NCBI RefSeq assembly: GCF_040712315.1
Contig: NC_134017.1
Location: forward strand, 9,764,001-9,828,000
From: Castanea sativa
Taxonomy: Eukaryota; Streptophyta; Magnoliopsida; Fagales; Fagaceae
Direction: 5' to 3'
DNA length: 64,000 bases
Part shown: positions 46,128 through 56,448 of the stretch, one piece after another
Numbering within the stretch: position 1 is the first letter of the stretch
How the letters are laid out: every line of letters begins with the position of its first letter
Program-made: the position numbers and the translations under genes
Notes under the pieces: generated by a model
The model's database searches: none
Told to the model about the DNA's origin: nothing
The model's input: the letters and a program-made list of their open reading frames with translations, nothing else

Positions 46128-47519
46128 TTAAACAAGTGAGTTTTTTAATGAAATGGTGGACAAGCGACGTGATCTATCAGAGGATTGTATAATTTCTTCA
46201 AGATCTCGCAATTCATCTAATAGGAGGTTTGGGTATGTCTTGAATTTAGGAACTGGTGTTGGCCAGCATGGCAGCACGAATGGTAACACCCTATCCAATT
46301 GATTGCCTGACCCCCAACGTGACCGCCAAAACAGTTCAAAGTTCTCATTCTTGATTTTGTAAGAAGATATGGCCGAGTCTGTCTTGTATTTGGTGTTGAA
46401 AATCGATAAATACCATACATTATGATCAGCTGGACTGAAAGTTACTTCAAATTCAAATCCATGATCGAACACTTGTGTTGGCAGATCAACAAGATCACTA
46501 AGATTATCAATCCTGTGCTCCAATTGCCATTCACCTTTGTAATAATCCCTAAGTGTCCAAACCCTCAAAATATCAACTTCCTCATACACAGATACCATTA
46601 GACACCCTTGACACACTCCAAAGCTAGGATCACATTCCATGTCAAAGTCCTTTTCATTAGGCAGATGAATGAAACCAAAGCAATCAGCATTATTGCACAG
46701 ATCATATGAAATAAAGCCATACCTAGGGTCTAACCAATGCTGAATTCCATTGCATATTGTGGAAGAAGAAGAACAACGGTTAAAATCAAAAGTAAAAAAA
46801 CGTTGGCACGACACGACTTTCTCAAACCATTGTCCTGTCTCTGATGAAAATATATAAACATTTATTAGATTACTATAATCCAATTCATGTTTCTTAATAA
46901 ACACAACCTTGCACCAAGTATTACTTCCGAATTGGGCTCCCTCTTTGTCATAGTAATAATCAGACATAAACCCTACAAGGGTTTCATCACTCTCAGCCTT
47001 ATTCCAAGGGCAAAGACGAGGAAGTTGAACCCATTGCATTGTTTGAGGATTACATACAAAGAACATGTTCTTATCACCATTTGAGCATAAAACTAACCCA
47101 TTACAAAACCCCAATAAACAAACAGGTTTTACAGGAAGGAACTTGAAGGAGAAACCTCTGGATTTCAATACTTTTTGCACAGAAATAACAAGAATGTCAT
47201 GACGATGTTCTTTGTAGTATTTAATGTGATGAAGCCAACCATCTTTCTTGGGCCGTTTGCTTTGTGAAATCAAAGAGAAGTGTGAGAGCGAGTTGTGTGG
47301 TTCGTAGTTTACGTACCAGTTGATGAAGACAGGACTTGAAATCAAAGATTGCCAATGCTTGGACACACACTTGCGTTGATGAACACACTTCAAAGAAAGC
47401 CTACAGAGTATTTCAACCAACACTTCTTCTGCGAGGTTGTCAATGTGACAAACCTCGGCAAGCCTAGTGCCATCATGGCCTTCCTGAATTATCTGGCTAT
47501 CCAACTCCAAAGCATCCAT
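46128..47519 (-). CDS. F-box protein (single exon)
   Basis: An uninterrupted minus-strand frame of 463 codons from ATG at 47519 to the stop at 46128. The upstream frame has a stop 24 bases before this ATG, so it is the first possible start. Residues about 26-66 (IDNLAEEVLVEILCRL, then CVSKHWQSLISSPVF) form an F-box, the motif that docks to SKP1 in SCF ubiquitin ligases. The rest has the pattern of a plant F-box-associated substrate-binding region: GFCNGLVLC, VCNPQTMQWVQLP, HWLDPRYGFISYD and FGFIHLP blocks. The target is unknown. The leader carries two telo-box motifs. It appears intact, and no frameshift or odd codon use is visible. Large plant F-box families turn over fast, so expression should not be assumed. 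Confidence 0.88.
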   Translation of the reverse strand: MDALELDSQIIQEGHDGTRLAEVCHIDNLAEEVLVEILCRLSLKCVHQRKCVSKHWQSLISSPVFINWYVNYEPHNSLSHFSLISQSKRPKKDGWLHHIKYYKEHRHDILVISVQKVLKSRGFSFKFLPVKPVCLLGFCNGLVLCSNGDKNMFFVCNPQTMQWVQLPRLCPWNKAESDETLVGFMSDYYYDKEGAQFGSNTWCKVVFIKKHELDYSNLINVYIFSSETGQWFEKVVSCQRFFTFDFNRCSSSSTICNGIQHWLDPRYGFISYDLCNNADCFGFIHLPNEKDFDMECDPSFGVCQGCLMVSVYEEVDILRVWTLRDYYKGEWQLEHRIDNLSDLVDLPTQVFDHGFEFEVTFSPADHNVWYLSIFNTKYKTDSAISSYKIKNENFELFWRSRWGSGNQLDRVLPFVLPCWPTPVPKFKTYPNLLLDELRDLEEIIQSSDRSRRLSTISLKNSLV

Positions 47520-47544
47520 GGAGGACAAGGACGGCTTTTAGTTT

Positions 47545-47574
47545 TAGGGTTTTTTCTTTTGGCTTCTAGGGTTT
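47545..47574 (-). promoter_or_regulatory. Two telo-box motifs in the F-box gene leader
   Basis: AAACCCTA on the minus strand at 47545-47552 and 47567-47574, 26-55 bp before the ATG. Telo-boxes are common near plant transcription starts. A TATA-like TAATATATAA (47641-47650) lies about 120 bp upstream of the ATG. Confidence 0.45.
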
Positions 47575-48688
47575 TATTATCACGCGGCCTTGTTTGTTAC
47601 TTTGTTTCTATTTACTATCGGATTTAATTCTTTAGAGTGGTTATATATTAATTATTCCAATTTATTAGGAGAATTATGGTGTATAATTAAAATAAAAAAA
47701 AAAGAGTATAATTTTTTAAATGCTCTATAGAATACATTCATAAAAAATATTTTTGAGAAATTTCTTTTGGAATTCTTCTGCCTATTTGGTTTTGCTTTCT
47801 TTTCCTTGTTGGGTTTTGCTTAATTGTTGGCTTGGTGCGTCAATTTCTAACCTTGAATAAAATAAAAAATAAAAATGTTTTTTGAGTCAAAAGTTTTGAT
47901 ACTTTTGTATCTCTCTTTTTATTTATTTCCTGGGTGAAGAGTTAGCAACCTAGCATGTTTTTTGTTGGAAACTTCTAGTTTTTTCATATAATGAATGTTG
48001 CCTTTGAGTTAGAAAAAAAAAGGTGCATTGGGTTTGTGAAGCAAGTCCAAATTTTCTGTCTTACCATTTCTGTTTCACTTTATATTCTACAAATAAAAAC
48101 TTATCACATGTCTATCCATTTAATTAAATACTAATTTTCTGCTTTTTCTTATTTAAGTTTCCTAAATTAAATAAAAAATTAAAAGAGAAAACACAACACA
48201 TCCCTACTAGCCACCAATACCGGTCCACCACCGTCAGCCTTTGCTGATGACACTTGCAAAAGATCGCTAAAGTCATTAATAGCGCCAGTCACAACCATAC
48301 TCCACACAAGTCACAGCCATACACTGCCACCAAATACACACCATGCCACCTTGTCTTCAGATCCATAAGTGGGTATTAGTTTACGTGATTAGTTCTAGTT
48401 AAAACGGAGGAGACGAAACAAAGTAAAAGTGCTATTTTAGATTACCGTTGAGAGGCATTATTGCATTGAGAAAATTTAGATGCCGTGACTTAATTCTTGT
48501 ACTTGACTTTCAATGACCGATTTTGGTTAGAAATTATAGGCCGATTGCTTGAAATTGTTTTGTTATTGGGGATTTTCATAAATATAGAGGTGGGAATAAG
48601 ATAATTGGGTTTAATTTATGCTCAAAAGTTATGAGAAGTTGTTTGAAGATGGGCCAAATTGAAAATCTCTAGCTTCGGTGTTGTTTAG
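47575..48688. other. Intergenic DNA
   Basis: Upstream of the F-box gene. A C-rich stretch (48200-48360, CACCA and CACAACCATAC motifs) stands out from AT-rich surroundings but I recognise no element or ORF in it. Confidence 0.4.
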
Positions 48689-48967
48689 TGTTAAATTACC
48701 GATTGTCCCAAAAGTTTATAATCATAAGAAAGGGTAAATTTAATCACTTAACTATAATTCTAACTCTTCTCATCATTTGTGGGTTTAAACTTCCTCTTAG
48801 TAAGTAGGGGCCCAACAAGTGAGAATTTAACATTTTAAATGAGAGGTAGAGTAAAGCCAAAGAATTCAGGATCTTCTGCTCTGATACCATATTAAATTAC
48901 CAATTGTTCCATAAACTTAAGTTTTTTAGAAAATTGTGAATTTAATCACTTAACCATAATTCTAACA
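48689..48967 (-). mobile_element. TRIM: 279-bp miniature LTR retroelement with 78-bp LTRs
   Basis: On the minus strand a 5' LTR (48967-48890, TGTTAGAATTATGG to TAATTTAATA) is followed at once by a primer-binding site TGGTATCAGAGC (48889-48878), complementary to initiator Met tRNA. Next come about 110 bp of non-coding interior, a purine run GAGAAGAG, and a 3' LTR (about 48766-48689, ending TAATTTAACA). The 5-bp target duplication TTTAG (plus strand) flanks the element at 48684-48688 and 48968-48972. Without coding capacity it must be moved by an autonomous LTR element. Confidence 0.88.
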
Positions 48968-49999
48968 TTTAGTAACCATTAAATATGTGTGATATATTGA
49001 TATGGCTTTGGCTATTTGGAGATGTTCATGTAATCTTCTTTTTTTTTCCGATCTACCACAAATTGGACTGGGTGAATTTGGCAGTGGTGTTTGGCCATTG
49101 ATTATGTCAGCAATTTGGTGGTGGCCAGTGAGAATGTGTATAGTTATTTATTTATTTTAGGAAATTTTAATAAGAGAAGGCAAAGAATTAGTATTAACTC
49201 AAATACATGGACAAGTGGCAAAATTTTATTCGTGAAGTGTAAAGTGGAGTAGGAAAAGTGGAATAGAAAATTTGGACTCATTTAAAAGATTTGATTGTTT
49301 AATAGTAAAACCTAACTAATAAAAATAAGTTTCTCAAAAAAAAAAAAAACTAATAAAAATATTGATTAATTCACTTATATTTTATTGAAGCAACATCATC
49401 CACCAAGTGAGTATAATAGAGTATAAGAAGGTACATCATCTTATAGTGTGATCACTCATCACAACCATACACCAGCACATGTTAATCTTCTGAATAAAAA
49501 ATTTCAGACTCGACCCTATTAAAATATTATATATTATATATTATTCAAGACCAAACATTTTTACAGTGGCTAAACCAGTTATTTGCCGTGCCCTAGGACT
49601 AGGAGGACATCTATCCGATACTCCCTCTTCCTGCATATAATAGGTGCCATTAACTAATTAAATTCATAATAAAATTAATCTTTTATCTGAGAGAAAAAAA
49701 AAAAATACCAAGTCACTATAGACTGAGAAATTGAGAATACAGAATAATAAATTTTCCTATTAATTAGTTCAGTCTGGCTTAAAGCAAATTCTCAGTTACT
49801 TCTCTGAGCTAGGGAGTAGGGAATTACGACCTTATAGACGACAACTCGCAAACATGGCATGCATACATGCATGCGCAGAATAGATAGGCCCGTTGACTAT
49901 TGGGAAAAACAAAACACAAACTTTGAGAATTATTGGTACTAGAACTGTCTTTAATTTGCCTAAATAGCATCAGCTCAGTCTTGGTGTGTGAATGCAACG
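48968..49999. other. Intergenic DNA upstream of the omega-amidase gene
   Basis: AT-rich with a poly-A-type tail-only insertion (separate entry). The last 200 bp before 50000 probably hold the promoter, but no clear TATA element is apparent. Confidence 0.4.
49314..49361 (+). repeat. Tail-only insertion (j) with 14-bp duplication
   Basis: AACTAATAAAAATA at 49314-49327 and 49348-49361 flanks AGTTTCTCAAAAAAAAAAAA. Confidence 0.7.
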
Positions 50000-52692
50000 A
50001 TGGCATCTTCTATATCAAGCTCCATAGAGCACACCATGCTTGCTGCCTCAGAACAACTACAAGTACCCAGTAGTATTACAAAGGTTTGGTTCTTTTTTTT
50101 TTTTTACTTCAAATCTCGTACTATATATTTGTTTTTTTAATTTGTTACTTTATAAATCCCATAAACACCGGATTTTTTAAAAATGATTTTAATAGTTCAT
50201 ATGCTAGTCTATAAATTAACATGTCCTAAAAATTATTGCATGTAGTACATACTAATATAGTTGATATATGTGTTTATTAATTATCAAGTAAACAAATCAA
50301 TGCATTAATCAATTTTTTGGTTCTAGTCATTTCCTCATAATAAAAATGAATAGAGGAATTATTTATCACTAGTAGAGTAGGATGCAGAATGGAGTATACA
50401 TAATGATCAAGACTAGTTTGTTGAGAATCTATAGTTAACCTTTAATTTTGAGATTGAGGCTATGTTGTTGTAAAGTAGGAAGTGAAGAATCTAATATATG
50501 TTCAAGAATTTAGGGTCGCTTTTTCTTTTTTCCATTTTTAGTCATTGACTCAAGTAATTATAGTTGCTATATATTGTGGACAGTTTAAGATTGGCCTATG
50601 TCAGCTATCTGTTACATCAGAGAAGAATCAGAATCTGGCTTGTACTCATAATTCGATCAAAGCTGCTGTAAAGTGTGGCGCAAGTCTTGTTGTTTTACCT
50701 GTGAGTTGCCTAGCTACCCATGTGATAGTTGCAATAGGCAATGGCAATGTGGTTGAAATAATAGTTTGTTAGAAGTCATTGTAAATTAACATGATTCTTG
50801 TTTATTTGCTTATTTTCAATGAAGGAAATGTGGAACTGTCCTTATTCAAATTATTACTTTGCAAAATTCGCTGAGGATTTTGAGAATGAGGATGCCTCAC
50901 CAACGTTTTCCATGTTATCTGAAGCTGCTTGTTCTCATGGAATCACAATTGTTGGTGGATCTGTGCCTGAATCCAGTGATGGCCAATTGTATAATACTAG
51001 CTGTGTATTTGGACCTGATGGAAAGCTCAAGGCAAAGCATAGAAAAGTGAGCACATGCACATATCTATTTTTATTAAGATTCTAGAGCATATGTTACATG
51101 GATAGGAATATTTGAACCATATCACATTTAGAATTTTTTTTCAAATTCAATTGTGTTCTTTGCTGCAGATTCATTTGTTTGATATTGAAATTCCAGGAGA
51201 TATTACATTCAAGGAATCTGACTTCTTTGCTGCAGGAGATAAACCAACCATTGTGGACACAGGTATATATGATCTAGACTCAAACCTAAAATATCACTAG
51301 CATTTTTTGTGATCAGACTATATTTTAGAATATGTACCTTCTGTGCCTACTCAGCTAAAGTGGATGTGGTTTAGTAAAGTGTCATTAGGTGCCATGACTA
51401 GAGGCTCATTTGACACTAAGAGTAGTTCTATGGAACATAATTGCTGACATTGGAGCTATAATACTTTTTCCTTGGTCCACCATTGGCACTACTTTATAAT
51501 GCATCACTCAAACAAGCCCCGTAAGCAGTAATGAACAAAATTGCGAAAAATAGTGTCCTTAAGACTCATGTGACAATACTTGTGAGAGTTAGTGATATAA
51601 CATTAATCTATCATTTAGTTTTAATGGTTGATAAGCAATTTTTCAAATAGACTTGGCCACTGATAAGCAATTGTTCAATGCAGATGTTGGTCGTATTGGA
51701 ATAGGAATTTGTCATGATATACGCTTCCCTGAACTTGCTGCATTATATAGAGCAAAAGGTTCTCCAATTTTTTGAAATAATAGTGGTCTCTAGTTCACTA
51801 TGCATATGATATGTATGACAAATTTATTGAGAGTCAATACCTGTAGGTGCTCCTATAATATGCTATCCTGGGGCCTTTAACATTAGCACTGGTGAATTGT
51901 TATGGGAAGTGATGCAGAGAGCAAGGTAAGAATCAATAAATCTATTGGCCAAATTTTTTTCACAATCGTCAAAGTGGCAATGTGGCATGGTATGATTGGT
52001 GTATTAAATGTGGCTGATGTTGCTCCGATCATATCCTGGCACATCAGCAATTGTGAAAAAAACTTGTGAAAATGTTTTTGCTTCTAATATTACTTGGTAA
52101 GAACTAAGAACCTATAGGCTTCTTCTGCTCAAACATTTTCCCCCGTGAATTGAGTATTTATAAAAACCAATCATGGCAACAATACTTATCTCACTAACAC
52201 ATTATTTCTAAACTTTCAGAGCAGCAGATAACCAGGTACTGAAAAATCTGTAGCACCTCAAAATTTTCTGTTATAGGCTTAATGCAATTTCGCTATGAGC
52301 CTTTTTTTGTTCTGGTGGCAGTTGTTTGTAGCTTCTTGCTCACCCTCTCGAGATTCTAGTGGTAGCTATGCAATATGGGGCCACTCTACCCTTGTTGGAC
52401 CGGTATCAAAGTTTGGATTTTTTTTTTTTTGCTGGGTTAATAAAGTTTGGACTTAATCATTTTAATTTCTTCCTAGATAAAGGGTTTAACATTTAGATTT
52501 TTTTTAATGGTAATTAATAAGCAGTCTGGTGAGATAATTGCAACCTCAGGGCATGAAGAGACTGTGGTAGTTGCTGAGATTGATTATTCCAAAATTGAAC
52601 TCCAAAGGTAGTGTTCTAGTCTGAAACTTAAAGTTCATTTATGTTATATTATGTCCAACTTTTCTCATAAAGTTTTGGAAATATGCAGGTAA
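50000..52692 (+). CDS. Omega-amidase (NIT2-like, nitrilase superfamily), C-terminally truncated
   Basis: Exons 50000-50083, 50584-50700, 50825-51046, 51169-51262, 51684-51758, 51847-51925, 52220-52235 (a 16-nt microexon), 52322-52402, 52525-52607 and a last exon from 52689 join in frame and give 284 residues. The nitrilase triad is present: Glu where LP meets EMW (exon 2/3 junction), Lys in KAKHRKIHLFD, Cys in IGIGICHDIRF. Omega-amidases hydrolyse alpha-ketoglutaramate and alpha-ketosuccinamate and close the glutamine transamination cycle. After IELQR the final exon starts with TAA (52690-52692), then GLPLDKQKRADIYLS and TGA, so the usual tail is lost. Reading through the last donor gives TAG (52609) at the same residue. 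No clear plastid transit peptide. Probably a paralogue with reduced or lost function. Confidence 0.8.
51398..51523. mobile_element. Possible hAT-type MITE in omega-amidase intron 4
   Basis: GAGGCTCATTTGA at the left and (minus strand) GGGGCTTGTTTGAG at the right are imperfect inverted repeats about 125 bp apart. The interior has no ORF. Confidence 0.35.
51950..52070. mobile_element. MITE-like fold-back element in omega-amidase intron 6
   Basis: AAATTTTTTTCACAATCG on the left pairs with minus-strand AAGTTTTTTTCACAATTG on the right. The inner part has GTGGCA/GTGCCA pairing. It lies wholly within the intron and should not disturb splicing. Confidence 0.55.
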
Positions 52693-53394
52693 GGCCTTCC
52701 ACTTGACAAGCAAAAGAGGGCAGATATTTACCTGTCTTGATGGACATGAAGGACAAAAGCCTTGAAAGGGTGAACCTTATGACAACATTCAGCATTCATT
52801 TCCAAAACTCTCCATTTAGTGTCTCTAAATTTGTCTTGAATTGGATGTAATACTCATGATAATTATTGGAATTTGCTCTTTGAAGGTGCTCGTACATTTG
52901 TTAAAAGACCTTTTTTCCTTTTTTATTTTTTATTTATTTTTATTTAAAGAAGTCCTCTTTGTGCGATAATCATAGTTGCTATTTGCTAGTAAGCGACTCC
53001 CTCTCCATTACCTTTGTAGTTACGAATAATTAATCTTTAAAAGATTGGTATGTGTCTTTTACCAAAAGCAATTGATAGTAAGCTCAACTCCAAGTTTTAG
53101 ATTGAAGACAAGTATTTTGGCCTTAAAACAGAAACTCTTGTTGTAATACATAGATTTAGTAACGCCATAGTTGCAGAGGCATTACTAAAATAGTTGTACA
53201 GGGAATTATGTGCTTTTGGCAAATACAATGAATAAATGGGATGATGCAGAGAGATTGAGACAGGTAATGAGTACAAAAAGAATGAGAAAATATCATGGAT
53301 GGAGCTGGATTTAAAACAAATCCTTTTGATGAATATCTGTTGTGTTTCTTTTCTGCTATAGCTGAAGAAGGGGTAATTTACTGTGCCATGAGAA
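52693..53394. other. Remnant of the omega-amidase last exon, 3' flank and intergenic DNA
   Basis: 52693-52740 still encodes the decayed tail after the premature stop. Beyond it AT-rich DNA shows no gene. Confidence 0.45.
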
Positions 53395-53399
53395 AGACT

Positions 53400-54461
53400 T
53401 GTAAAGTTGTAATTTACAACTATTTTGTGTTGGCTTTAATTCCGTGCCAAATTTGATTGTAATTTTACTCAATCTTTTGTACCCTGTATTTTATGTGGGA
53501 TTTATTTGTAAGAGTTGTGTGTGAGAAAGAGAATGTGAAGACTCAAGGCATCTATTGAAGACAAAAGGAGTTTTCGTGGGTAGCTATCCCACGAAGTGAT
53601 GCATATACCCAACACATGACTGGAATGTGAATGGTCATGATAAATGGTGACAGCTGGTTTTCGTGAGTGTCTCACGGGTAAGGCCTTCCCGCGAGATACA
53701 CGCGAAATAATCTATTTTGCTATTTTGTCCTATCTACTCCACTACATCCTCATACACGCTATATATACCATCATTACCCACATTTGGAGTAGAGAGCTTT
53801 TTAGAGCGAAAACCCTAGTCTCAAACCCTTGAGAGTGTGAGATTGTTTTACTCATAATTCTCTACACCATCCATTGTGGTTTTCCTCCACTCCTACCTCT
53901 CAATTTCCAAATCCTTGAGAAGTTGATAGCCCAAACACTTACCACACCCATACTGAGTGTCCAGTGAGGTTTTGGTGTTGTTGGGAAGCATTGGAAGAAG
54001 CCAAGCTTTGGCGGATGCAATCGGGCGCATTACAGGATTCGGAAAGGTAGACAAGACACGGTTTCGAGAAGCCTTGTTGGAGTAGGAGTTTGGAGGGCTT
54101 AGGTGTACTGGGTAAACTAGGCTTGGAGGTCTCTTGCTATTCGTGTATCCCAACTTATTATCTAGTGGATCAATTTACCGCTTGGAGGGCGGCAGAGAGG
54201 TTTTTCACCGAGTTCTTCGGTTTCCTCTTCGATAACACATCGGCATGTTATTTTGTGTTTGCATCTCTCTTCCCTACTCTTTTAGCTTTCATTTTACTGT
54301 TGTGATTTGTTGAATATGGCTTAGAGTAGTTGTTTTGTTTGTTCGCTCACATTTATTCTATTCCGCACTTAGTTTAAATTAGAGTAAAATCAACCGAGCC
54401 GTAATTTATTAATTTGGGGTCTAAACAGCTCTTGTGTTTTTAACAAAAATCTGAACTTTCA
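53400..54461 (+). repeat. 5' LTR (1062 bp)
   Basis: Starts TGTAAAGTTGTAATTTACAA and ends GAACTTTCA. It differs from the 3' LTR by scattered substitutions and by indels around 53580-53720, where it has an additional segment with CTCACGGGTAAGG and CCCGCGAGATACACGCGAA. Confidence 0.92.
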
Positions 54462-54463
54462 AT

Positions 54464-54477
54464 TGGTATTAAAGTGG
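54464..54477 (+). other. Degenerate primer-binding site
   Basis: TGGTATTAAAGTGGG, two bases after the LTR, resembles the Met-tRNA-complementary TGGTATCAGAGC with substitutions. Confidence 0.6.
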
Positions 54478-54529
54478 GTGCACTTGTTGTGGTTTCATTA
54501 GCTAAGTGCGATCCAAGACCCCTTTTGTG

Positions 54530-56448
54530 ATGGATCGATCACAATCTCTCAATGCTCCACCATACTTTGATGAGAGCAACTATGCTTTTGGAAAGTCCGT
54601 ATGAGGGCATTCCTTTGTGCTATAGATGAGTCTGTATGAGATTTCGTAGAGAATGGGTATGTTAGACCCACGATAGCCAAGTCCGAATGGGACAAGGAAG
54701 CTCTTGCTTTGGCAAATGCTAATAGCAAAGCAATTAATGCTATCTTTTGTGGTGTGTCTACTAATGAATTTCACAGGATTTCACATATGAAGACCGCCAA
54801 AGAAACTTGGACTATTCTTGAGACTACCTACGAAGGTACCAAGAAAGTTAAGGACACAAAGCTCCAAATGCTTACCACCCGATTTGAAGAACTCAAGATG
54901 AGTGATGATGAGTCGTTTGACTCATTCTATGGGAAGCTCAATGAAATTGTAATTTCCAAGCTCAATCTCGGTGAAAAGATTGAGGATGCTAAGGTGGTGA
55001 GAAAGATCTTGAGGTCCTTACCGGAAAGCTACCGTGCGAAGGTCACTGCTATAGAAGAAAGCAAAGATTTGGATGAGATCAAGATTCAAGAGCTAATTGG
55101 ATCTCTCCAAACATATGAACTTGGACTACCCTCATAACAAGCCAAGCAAATCACTTGCACTCAAAACCATCAATTAGAGAATGGACGACTCTTCCAAAGA
55201 AGATGATGTGGAGAAAGAAGTAGCATTCCTTGCAAAGAACTTCTAGAAATTTTTTAATATGAAAAACAGTGGGAAGTCTTTCAGCAAAGGAAAGTTTTCA
55301 TTATCCAAAGGTGGTAGGAAGGAGTTCAAGAAGAAATTTGGGAAGGACTCTCAATCCCCCAAGGAGTTGTGTGCTTTGAATGCAGTAGCCATGGACACAT
55401 CAAAAAAGAATGTCCCAGCTACTTGAAAGGGAAGGGTAAGATGTTTGCCACTACTCTTAGCGACTCCGAAAGTTCAAATTCAGACACGGAAGAAGAGTGT
55501 GACGGTGAAGGGAACTATAGGGCCTTCATGGCAATTACCTCCATTGAATCTAAGGATGATTTGAACAATTTGATAAATAAACTTGGTGAGCATTCCGAGG
55601 GTGAGGAAGTTGAAGAATCGAAAGATGAAGATGTATGCCAAAATGAAGGTGAGAGCAACCTTCAAGAAGTATATGATTCTTTGCTAGAAGATTGTGGAAA
55701 ATATGCCAAGATTGTGAACCATGCTGTGAGAAAGATTGAAGAAAAGCATAGGTGTACTCTTGTGCAACTTAAAGAGGAAAAATGTGAAGTAGAATGACTC
55801 AAGGGAGAGCTGATTGAAGCTTATTCTAAGATCAAGTTTCTTGAGCTTGAAATAATCCAAGCTAATGTCAAGGTTGAGCGTATCTCCACCAAGAAACTTG
55901 ACAGTGTGTTGTCCTCACAAAAATCCTCACATGATAAGATCGGTTTGGGTTATACCGGAGAAGGAAGCTTCAGTAGAGAACCTAAGAAGAAAGTGAGGTT
56001 CTTATCAGCTAAGAGTATTGAGAAACTTAAAGAAGTGACGCTTGAGACTAAGACCCCTGTTGCTGAGAAGAGAACCACTGGTGTAAAACCAAAAGATTTA
56101 GGGAAGTCATTACCCAAAAATCAGAGGGGGCCTCAAGTGAATCATGTGTGTCATTATTGTGCCGTTCAAAGGCACACAAGACCCAACTGTTTCAAACTTC
56201 ATGCACTCAAGAAGGCTGACTCCATGCGTGGCCAAGAAAGTTCAAAGAAGAGGCCAAAGGGAACACAATCTAAGGGAGAAAATGAAGGACATCTCATTGG
56301 AGATGTTATGGAAATGCTGAAGAACATCTCTCTATGCCTTGCTAGCTTCACTTTGAGGTTGGAAAACTATGTTGGTCGTACCCCTCCATCCAAAGCTCTC
56401 ATCCAAAACACTCGAAAAATGTGGGTGAAGAAGGGTACTCATGCATGA
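54530..56448 (+). pseudogene. Copia-type gag (UBN2-like domain, two zinc knuckles), broken
   Basis: From ATG 54530 (MDRSQSLNAPPYFDESNYAF) a one-base loss near 54590 and a TGA at 54637 break the start. The UBN2-type capsid-like segment is open at 54709-55137 (ISHMKTAKETWTILETTYEG, LRSLPESYRAKV). Further frame changes fall near 55140-55365. Zinc knuckle 1 is CFECSSHGHIKKEC and knuckle 2 is CHYCAVQRHTRPNC, both C-x2-C-x4-H-x4-C. A TGA at 55795 interrupts the coiled-coil part, and the frame ends in TGA at 56446-56448 after WVKKGTHA. Gag packages element RNA into virus-like particles. Integrase would normally follow here but nothing similar does. Confidence 0.85.
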
